A DNA stretch of 64,000 nt from contig NC_065424.1 in the NCBI RefSeq assembly GCF_024362695.1, positions 1,896,786 to 1,960,785 of the forward strand. The letters are read 5' to 3'. Of the stretch, positions 42,206-51,600 are shown one piece after another. A program made the translations under genes and the position numbers. Under the pieces are notes generated by a model. The model did not search any database and was not told the DNA's origin. It saw only the letters and a program-made list of their open reading frames with translations. How positions within the stretch are numbered: position 1 is the first letter of the stretch; each line of letters begins with the position of its first letter. The stretch is from Pectinophora gossypiella. Taxonomy: Eukaryota > Arthropoda > Insecta > Lepidoptera > Gelechiidae.

Positions 42206-42555
42206 TTGAGGTGGGTAGGTACGTAGTTATATAAATATACGTGTTCTGTCCCCGCATAGGTCGATTAGAAACAAATCCTTTACTGTGAAAGACGATCTTC
42301 TTTATTACTTGCCAGTGAGTCTGCGAAGTCACGCGCATTCATGCGAAACCTTGCGAAGTCATGCGAATTGCGTAGGCACCTAAGCCCTTTATTTTGCGTC
42401 ACTTCCTTCCGTTGTTCGGGGTAAAATATCCTTAAATGTAAATCTTTCAACTCTGCAATAAGCGTGTAAGTTTAATAGCGTGTATGATAGTGGTTGTCCA
42501 TATGAAATTGCTTTAGAGCAATTAGGCCACCCTTTTGTACCCTTTGTATGAGATC

Positions 42556-42757
42556 TGTTCTGTGGTCTGGTGGTTAGAGCGTTAGGTACACGATCTGGAG
42601 GTCCGGATTCGGTTCCCGATGGGGACATTGTCGAAATCACTTTGTGAGACTGTCCTTTGTTTGGTAAGGACTTTACAAGCTTGAATCACCTGATCGTCTG
42701 CAAAAATAAAATGGTTCCGTGCTTCGGAGGGCACGTGAAGCCGTTGGTTCCGGCTAA
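42556..42757 (+). repeat. SINE-B, 3' truncated
   Basis: Head CTGTGGTCTGGTGGTTAGAG with box B-like GGATTCGGTTCCCG, then the core GTGCTTCGGAGGGCACGTGA. It stops right after the core at GGTTCCGGCT. Confidence 0.88.
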
Positions 42758-42759
42758 AT

Positions 42760-43320
42760 ATGCAATATGACAAAAAAAGTGGTAAAAAAACAACAAAAAT
42801 AATCTAGCAGGGATCCCTGGTTTGTGCAATTGGTAAGTAAGTATATTTCATTTGATGATAGGTATTAATAATTTTACAATTCTAATAAAAAATGTGTTGA
42901 AAAAGAGGTCTGTTTAATAAAAAGTACCAGGGCAACACAACTCATCTAGAGCTCTATCGTCATGTAAGGGTCGCATTGTAAGGTTCGCTAATTGCGGGGT
43001 GCTATTACGTAAACGGTAGACTATCAGCGGGCGGTTGTTTCCTCGCGTCTGACTTGTGGCTTATTACGGGTTTGGTTATATATATTTATAGGCAAAGTAA
43101 TTACATGTCAATATTTCAAAATAAATGTCGATGGTCTAAGGTCTAGATAGGTTTGTAGGGTCAATTTTCCGCATTTACACCTATTCTAAGGTGAACTCGA
43201 ACCTCTCTAGACTCCGTTCTCAGTTGAAATGACCTTAAGGAAGATTCAAAATCGGTTCTCTTACTCAACCTTTTATTCCAGTGAGGTTGAGTGGAAGCAT
43301 GACATCTTTATTTTCGTTAC
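42760..43320. other. No gene seen
   Basis: No exon or repeat recognised. Confidence 0.4.
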
Positions 43321-43324
43321 TTAT

Positions 43325-43420
43325 GTTGTTGTTGAATTTATTAAAAACATCTTAGAAGGGAAGCTACAAGGAAAGAGAGGAAGGGGAAGACCAAGAAGAC
43401 GAACTGTGGATGTAACGGCC
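43325..43420 (+). pseudogene. LINE-R fragment
   Basis: The plus frame includes EFIKNILEGKLQGKRGRGRP, matching the C-terminal region of LINE-R. It is cut off just before a SINE-A. Confidence 0.7.
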
Positions 43421-43428
43421 TGTGACGG

Positions 43429-43754
43429 CCTCCGTGGTCCAGTGGTTGAACGTTGTGCTCACGATCCGGAGGTCTCGGGTTCGAATCCCGGTGGAGACAA
43501 AACACAAAAATTACTTTGTGATCCTTAGTTTGGTTAGGACATTACAGGCTGATCATCTGATTGTCCGAAGTTAGATAATCCGTGCTTCGGAAGGCACGTT
43601 AAGCAGTTGGTCCCGGTTATTAATAACTGATGTAAGTACGTAGTCGTTACATGAGTCATGTCAGGGGCTTATGGCGGCTCAGTAATAACCCTGACACCAG
43701 GGTTGATGGGGTTGGTAATCCACCTCACAATCCACACGATAGAAGAAGAAGAAG
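43429..43754 (+). repeat. SINE-A, full length
   Basis: Head CCTCCGTGGTCCAGTGGTTG, box B GGTTCGAATCC, core CCGTGCTTCGGAAGGCACGT, tail ACACCAGGGTTGATGGGGTT and AGAAGAAGAAG. Confidence 0.92.
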
Positions 43755-44146
43755 CCTGTAACGGTACATCAGTGGTGGGAACCAATAGTAGGGGTAAGAT
43801 TTGCACCGTGAGAGCGCATTTCGACAGATTGAATAGCCCCGGCGGTCCATCCATCATCCAAATATCGGAGTCTATGCCCCTTTATTTAATACTTATACAC
43901 GTTATTTATCTTGTAACCCTCAGGTTCGTTGACGGGTTATTGGATAGACGGGTTGCAGAGATATAAATAGAATTAAGGGTGCTTCACAGGCACACACACC
44001 TGCATACATTTAAATAGGATCAAAACTCGTAATCTGAGTATTGAGTGGTCCGCCAGGAAATAAATATTAGATTTTTATTTGTAACAAAATCTTAAGAAAT
44101 TCGGAACTTCATTAAACATAAAATCATTCATTCATCACTCATTCAT

Positions 44147-44320
44147 TAGGTGGAAGCTCCTGAGCCAAGGTTCGCGCCCTACTGGGCACCCTCAGGCCTG
44201 TTTTCTTATACGTTGTACCGCGTGAAAGCCTTCAGCGCTCCCCATTTGTCCGGCCAAGTAGTTAATGCCATCTGCGGCAAATCTACAATAAGTCACGCCA
44301 AAAATAAAGAATAAAAAAAA
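44147..44320 (+). pseudogene. LINE-T 3' end
   Basis: Plus: GAGCCAAGGTTCGCGCCCTA, CTCAGGCCTGTTTTCTTATA, CCATTTGTCCGGCCAAGTAG, then an A-rich tail. Confidence 0.8.
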
Positions 44321-44323
44321 ATT

Positions 44324-44416
44324 AGTCACCCATCCTATGACCGGCCATTGCGAAAGTTGCTTTACTTCAACAATCGCTGACCGAGCGCGTTTACCGCAGC
44401 GCCACCGAGCTCCTCA
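44324..44416 (-). repeat. SINE-C head only
   Basis: Minus: GTCACCCATCCTATGACCGG, AAAGTTGCTTTACTTCAACA and GCGCCACCGAGCTCCTC. The 5S-like and tRNA-like parts are complete; core and 3' half are absent. Confidence 0.88.
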
Positions 44417-44419
44417 AGA

Positions 44420-45095
44420 ATATGACATAGCATTATGGTCTATATCCCAAAGGAATAGGGTGAGGGTAAGTACGTATAATATTTCTTCATGTAAAATGGG
44501 GCGAGCCCACTTAATGTCAATTATCCATGATCCACACATGAATTCATAACTCAAAAAATATGAAACGCGAAGTATTTCATCTTGGAAAGAGACATAAGTA
44601 AGTAATATAAAGAAATAAAGAGAACATTTCTTTATAAATACGTATTTATTGTTTCTTGATAAAATATGTGGATCTTTAATCTGTAAAATACCCCTGGAGA
44701 ATAGAGAAAAAACCAAGAAAAAACCTAACACAATAGCCTAAATGATTCATCGACCTAAGTAGTATATTCTAAACCGGATGGAAGCGTCACCGCAACCCGG
44801 GATGAACCGGGTAAAAGTTCCGCCACCCGGGTAAAATTCAAATCCGGATAATGATTCTACATTACCGGTAGCCAGGGTTGGTAGGCAGATTGATTTCTTG
44901 TTTTATTTTTTTTGTATATGGTCGTAAGGCCCAAATGCCTTTTAAAATCCAAATTGTTTAACTATTGTGTCTGGAAATCCGGGCGTTACGAGGATAATAA
45001 AGGGCTGATGAGTGTTAAAACGTAAAATCGATTAATTAAAAATCCCATCAAATAAGTAAAAATTTGATTATCACATTAACGCAACATAATAACTC
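44420..45095. other. No gene seen
   Basis: A CCGG-rich patch at 44770-44850 (GATGAACCGGGTAAAAGTTC, with CACCCGGGTAAAA repeated) is the only distinctive sequence. Confidence 0.4.
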
Positions 45096-45097
45096 AA

Positions 45098-45152
45098 TAA
45101 TAACCCTGAGGTAAGTAATTTACCTCACAACCCACACGTTAGAAGAAGATCA
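45098..45152 (+). repeat. SINE-A 3' scrap
   Basis: CAATAATAACCCTGAGGTAA and CTCACAACCCACACGTTAGA. Confidence 0.6.
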
Positions 45153-45397
45153 CAATATTTTTATTATTTATGATAATACCCGGTTTAAGACGAATACGGA
45201 CTGGCTTCAGGTTACCTTATTGATAACTTGTTGCCCTGCCCACCCTAATAAGGAACTTGCCGGTATATTTTTAATGTACGTACTTACTTATTTATGGTGT
45301 TAAGAGAAAGTAGTGTTTACTTAAAATTTGGAAATTGCATGGGTAGGTTTAAGGTAATTTTCACGTCAAATTGTTAGAAATGAAGCGACAAAACTTT

Positions 45398-45505
45398 TCA
45401 TATATACATAAACTCACGCCTATTTCCCACCGGATTAAGCAGAGACTATGGAATTCCATTTTCTTCGCTCCTGACACACTTTTCTTGCTTCCTTCATATT
45501 CATCA
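45398..45505 (-). repeat. Family J 3' end
   Basis: Minus: ATACATAAACTCACGCCTAT, GCAGAGACTATGGAATTCCA and TCTTGCTTCCTTCATATTCA. It lies just beyond the fucosidase poly(A) signal. Confidence 0.75.
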
Positions 45506-45555
45506 AAACTTTTCACGCGCCAATATGAAAATAAAAAGGCGTATTTTTTTCACCA

Positions 45556-45561
45556 TTTATT
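45556..45561 (-). terminator. Poly(A) signal of fucosidase gene
   Basis: AATAAA on the minus strand, about 50 bases after the stop codon. It is the first one downstream, so the 3' UTR is probably under 100 bases. Confidence 0.65.
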
Positions 45562-45611
45562 TACCGAAAGCTGAACAAACAAATCAATACCTGTAAAAAA
45601 TACACCTTACT

Positions 45612-48600
45612 TCATCCATATCTAGAAAGGTCCATTCTTGAGTGCATGTGTGGGGCCCAGGAGGTCTTCTGAGTCAGCTTGAGGGTCCAGGCGTGGTCGG
45701 ATCTGACCTGGGCTTTGTCTGGCAGTTGGATGAGAGCTTGACCATTGACGACTCTCCACTGCAAGTAAGAAAAAAACAATATTCCATAGTTTTTTAGCTA
45801 TTTCTCTTAGGCCTTCGACTCCGCCCCATAACACCAAAACCTCATGTTAGTTGCGGCTTAGTAACCTGCCTGATGATGCGATTACTACAGCCATAGGAAC
45901 GGCCAATCGTACTTCAGGATCCTGAGACTGACCCCGCTGGCGTGTTTGAGCGCTTCTCATTTAAGTATTTAATCCGCATGAGGTCAGTCACCCTCATCAA
46001 GTTGGTGAGATCTTTATGTTTATATGTGACTAAGACCTCAATTTGAGGCTGGAAAAGTCTGCTGAACTGAATGAAAGGAAGAAAGAAAGAAAGAATACAA
46101 TGTTTATTATAAACGGACACCACAGTGACAAATAAAAAACAAAACACGGAAATAACACATAACTTACAATCGAAACACGTAATAAAAACGACTTACACAA
46201 AAGAGTACAAATAAATAGACAGTAAACATTAAGGCAAATTGTAATTTAATGCGTATTGAATGTGTATAATCATCCCGGGCATATCGTATAGCTATTTGGA
46301 CATGCAATAAGCTGGTAATTTGTCACCATACCATAGAATAAGGAATAATACTACGTATAGAACGGCAACTCTCCGCTCCCCGCCAGCGTGTGAGCTAGGT
46401 TTACCTCACCCCCCTTCGAACATAGTTTATACTTGAATCGTATGGTGTCAGTCGTCACACATACAGATGCGCGTGTACCAAACGTCAATATGTGCTATCT
46501 GTGTAAAACACGGTTATTTGTATGAAGTGTCCGGGGTGTGAGCATACCATAATATGTTACTTATCTGGTGCGTACAACGAGGAAACCTTTTCATACGTAA
46601 GTATATAATGAGATGAGGAAAAATCAAGCTTACCTCCAAGTAACCTTTCTGCCCAAGCATCTGAACCTGGTATGTGGAATTCAGTAGCACAGGAACTATA
46701 TCTCTGACCCGTAACAGATCGTAGACGGGCCATTTCATGAATATCGCGTACACTGCGGTTATTGTATCGGATAGTTCTGGTATGGCTGTTGGTTCAGCAG
46801 CATTGTACTGTAAACAACCAGAAAAAAACGTTTATGTTCAAACAGACAAGGTATTCAAGACAAGATTCTATTTTAATTCAGTTATATTCTACAATAAAAT
46901 CTATCGGCATTTGGGAACTTGGCTGAGGAGTTTTCAGTGGCGCAAGAACCTCTTCAACAACACGGTTTTTTTTAAACAAAATCAAAACTCCAAAAGGTGC
47001 ATTGATACAAGTGTCCCTATTTTTGGTACCTAACTTTGAAAAACAATTACAATTCATTACAACACCATACTAATTTATCTTTAAAATTGTATCTTGTCCT
47101 TATTATTATTATTATTATTTTTTGCAAAATTTCATTTAGTCGAAATTCGACAGATTCTACGTTTGACAGATTTTACATTTGATATAAGTACAATTCATTT
47201 GTCCAAGCATAATTTTATGTTTGCATAGATAGAATTGACTAGGCACAGAGTACCTGTAATTTGGTACAGGTGTACCATACGTCGTCATTGGCAGTATCAT
47301 TTTGACGGAACCAGGGAGAGGTCCCGTAGATGGCTTCTCCGTTGACCTCCAGCCATCGCCCGAGACCCAGGAGTCTTTCTTGGAATATCGGCGCGATTAT
47401 ACCCTCTCTGTTAGGACCCACGTTGATCAGGACGTTCCCTGGGGTAAGAAAAAACTTTAAGGTAAATAAGTAATCTTCATAATCTATCTACTCCTTTTCT
47501 TCCATAGTATATGTAGTAGTTTAAGTAGTGATATTTATTTATTATAACAATTATAATTATGTGTATTATTATTATGTAGTTTATGTAGTCGAAAGTGTAT
47601 TTATTTTTATATGCACAAGTATTCCCATGCTGCACTATCCCGCTTTATTCAATATCTCCTATACTTAAAGGTTGCCTGGAAGAGATTGCTACTTAGCAAT
47701 AAGGCCGCCTATTGTACTAATTCTATTTCTCTTTTGTTTTGTATTTTGTTTTTTTCTGTTTGTGCAATAAAGTATTTGTTATGTTATGTTATGTTATGTT
47801 AAAGATATTTATGGTAGGCATGTTGAGAGTGTGTTTGGCTTTTTGCGAGAAGATTTATTTAATGATTTACTGTTTTGTTTTTTCTATTATTATTTTTATT
47901 TTTGTGTGATAGTTTACTTTTTAATTTTGTAATTGTAATTTCCTTCAGTGTTTTTCATGTTATTTGTAGTTTTCTTTTTGTTTCTTTTTTTCATTCAATG
48001 TTTATTTTGTTGTATTAGTTTGTATATTGTTTTCTCGTCATACAGCGCATTGGGCTATACTGTAAAGTTGTATGTAAGTACCTTAATAAATAAATAAATA
48101 AATAAAATGTTATGCATAACCGTAGACGGCGTGTCGGGTCAATGACGGACTTTCCAATCAGCGTTCCCCAAAAACACGATAGATGGCGTTGTTAAGATTT
48201 TTCTTCGTTTAAACTTCTAATTTTATGGATAACAGACATATTATGTATCTTTTATCTTTGTTTTTGGTGTAAATAATGACCCTTTTTATTACACCAAGGT
48301 ACAAATACAACTTCGACCCATTATTATTCTGATCAAAATAAAGAGAAGCAATATAGGTAACAAATAGCAACATAATTCTATACATAATGTGATCCAAATA
48401 TCAAGCAACAATTAGTTTTACATATGCTTCTGCCATTACATTACATTTTTGAATAGTTATGTACCCCAGCAATGACAAAATAGGTAATTATCACTTTAAA
48501 ATTGAACAACGCCATCTGTCGCGCGTTTGGGGAACTTCGATGGGAAAGCCCCTTATTTTATATGAAAAGAAAACCGTTCTCGCCGGTTTGACGTCTATGC

Positions 48601-51600
48601 CAGCTGTAGACACCATCAAAATTCGGCAAAAACTACTATCTTTTTGATTTTTTATTAGTTTTTTTGGCGTTTGAATACTTTTGACATTTGATGGTGAGAT
48701 GTGGGTCACATTTTCGACGACGCCTGCCCCTTCTGCTAGATAAGATAAACTTAGATAAAGTTTTTATTATCATCAAGTTGTTTCTGCCACTCTTAATAGT
48801 AGTAAATACCGTGAGTATAAATAAAAATATTATATATAAAAAAATGATTAACGTATTTATTTTTTATTCCGAGACCTTACAGATCAAAATTGTGCATAAT
48901 AATAAAAATTGTCGTATGTCCAAAAGATCTAAAAAGTAATGTTTCCGCCCGGGATCGAACCGGGGGCCTTCTGCGTGTTAGGCAGATGTGATAACCGCTA
49001 CACCACGGAAACTTGAAAGAGCGTGTTGAAAATACTACTCACATACTATGACACGGTGACGTCTCGCAATATTGATCCTAAATAGTACTTTGGACTACCT
49101 TTCACTTTCGTGTACATAATCATTAATCAGCTATTATCGAAACGGTTGGTATGTACTTACTTATAATTTTTATTACAGTAGGTGCCAACCTGTACGCATA
49201 TAATTACCTACTGTTAAAATTACCAATGATTTTCGAATTTGTTTTTGGATTCATGTTGGCATCATAAATTTTTGTCACGTGCACTGCTGTGAAGGAAAAT
49301 AGCGTGAGGAACCCACATACCCGAGAAATGCGTTTCGGAGGTATGTGGCCTAATCTGTATTGGGCTGGTTTTCCCTTCGCGGGTTAGAAGGTCAGACGGG
49401 TAGTCGTTTCTGTAAAATTCCGGACCTGTCAAAACTTCAGGTTTGTTAAGCGGACCCTGTGAAAACGGGTTAACGCTAGTACCTCCACAACTGACTGTCC
49501 GCACAACAATGTCCAATAACTCCTCCATAGACACAACGTCCTTGACACAAAGGTTCCTCCTGTACCCCCATGATCTACGGTCCAGGGAAAACGCGTTCTC
49601 CCATTTATGCTTCGGCAGAAGTCCTGAAAAAAAATCAAAGCATTCAAATTCCAAATTTAAATTCAAAAAGTGAAAAAATTACGCGAGTCATTTTTTAATT
49701 TAAATAACGAATGTTTCATTTTTTTTTTTTTTTGACGTGACTTATTGTAGATTTGCCGCAGATGGCATTAACTACTTGGACGGACAAATGGGGAGCGCTG
49801 AAGCCTCTCACCCGGTACAACGTTTAAGACAACAGGCCTGAGGGTGCCCAGTTCGGCGCGAACCTTGGCTCAGGGCGTCGTCTGAGAGGAAAAATATTTG
49901 AAAGAATTAATCGACCCTATTGGGTCGATAGCGATAAGCGCTGATTGAGGGAAATCGTCGACCACGCCGGGGTCGGCGTCGGGGTCCTGAAGTGTTTGGT
50001 GTTGCGAGCTGATTGGCTGTCTCTATGGCTAGAGTAATCGGGTCGTCGGGATCGTATATTACGTCCTTCGGACGCCGATACGAATGTTTCATCTGCGACC
50101 CTCGCTACATTACTAATAAATAAATAAACGTTACACCTTGTTAAATATAACGTGGAGTAGGACAGGGGACTTACCAGGTTTATACCTCTCACCGCAGTTG
50201 TCGAAGTCCCCATGCTGACACCTGATGCCGCGCCCCCATCTATCATTGACCACGACACGATCCTTCATCGGGCTGCTGTTGTACAACCACGCCATCAGGT
50301 TGGTTGAGTCCCAGTAACTATAATCAGCTTCCCATTCGCCATCAATCCATACAATTGACGGCTAAAAAGAGCAAACTCATTCGGTCATCGCAATCATCAC
50401 GGATAAACTTTTTGACAGTCAATTTCACAATGATTAGATAATGTTTCTACGTCATTTAATGGCAGAAATTCTTTACAAAAGGGCATTGTAGAACAGGAGG
50501 AACGTTATGATATTTAACACCAGCGGTACACTCCCGCGGCACAGCAACCGCGCCGCGACACTTAATTATATCCAGAACTTCCACCAATAGAGAAAGCAGG
50601 CGCTATCTACGCAGATAAATGTCGTTCATCTATTGGTCAAAGCCGTCCATATAATGAGCGTGGTTGCCGTGCCGCGGATGCACATTAATAATAAAAAAGT
50701 TTATCATTATTTTTTGTTTGTCTTTATTTTGTTTTTGTTGTATAATCAATGCCCCGATTCCTGCAGACACCTCCTAATTTTACTTTAAGTTATACCTGTC
50801 ATTTTCTTATCCGCCGAAAAGGAAAGGGACGGATTTGCTGTCAACTGAATTCTGTCGGGTTATTGGCCAATGTAAAATTTTTGGACGGTTGTTTTAGATT
50901 TGTGCTTAAAATTGACGTGTGTTCCATAAATTTTATGCTTGACGATTACACGTCCCTTTCCTTTTCGGCGGATAAGAAAATAACAGATATAACTTAAAAT
51001 AAAATTAGATGGTACTTACAGGAATTAGCACCATTATGTATATATTTCTAGCCTATATTGTTCCAACACTGGGCAAAGGCCTTCCCTTTATCTTTCCGGA
51101 GGTGGTTTTCGGTTGCCAGACTGCCAGCAATCTGTCCAAAAGCACCAAGATCGGTACGCCACCTTTGTCGAGGTCTACCTAGTCATTACGTACTCTTTTT
51201 ACTATTAATTAATCTTGTTATTGATGCTTCCCTATACTATAAGGTGTATTTTAATAAATGATATAATAACTTATACCTTATAATCATAGACTAGCTGAAT
51301 CAGATCTGGCCACAATTTTTTATCAGGAAATTTGTGCGTAAGGAATTTGACTGCTTTATCTTGAAGGTATAAAGGGTTGAACCATTCGTAGAAGGAGTGG
51401 TATATGCCGAAGTCCAAGCCGATGTTTCTGACGGACTTGGAAAGTTCGCCGACGATGTCGCGATGCGGGCCGATGTCGATTGCGTTCCAGCCGAAGGAAT
51501 GGCTTGATGGGTATAGTGCAAAGCCGTCGTGGTACTTGCTTGTGAGACCGACATATCTGGAAGAAACGTAAGGTGGTACCAGAGGTGGACTTGCATTCTT

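Noticed and set aside
45622..45837. 71-residue minus ORF MVLWGGVEGL...
   Set aside because: Wrong frame across the last fucosidase exon and intron 8.
49262..49666. 134-residue minus ORF
   Set aside because: It contains fucosidase exon 6 but reads on into the SINE-D; the splice donor at 49482 ends the exon.
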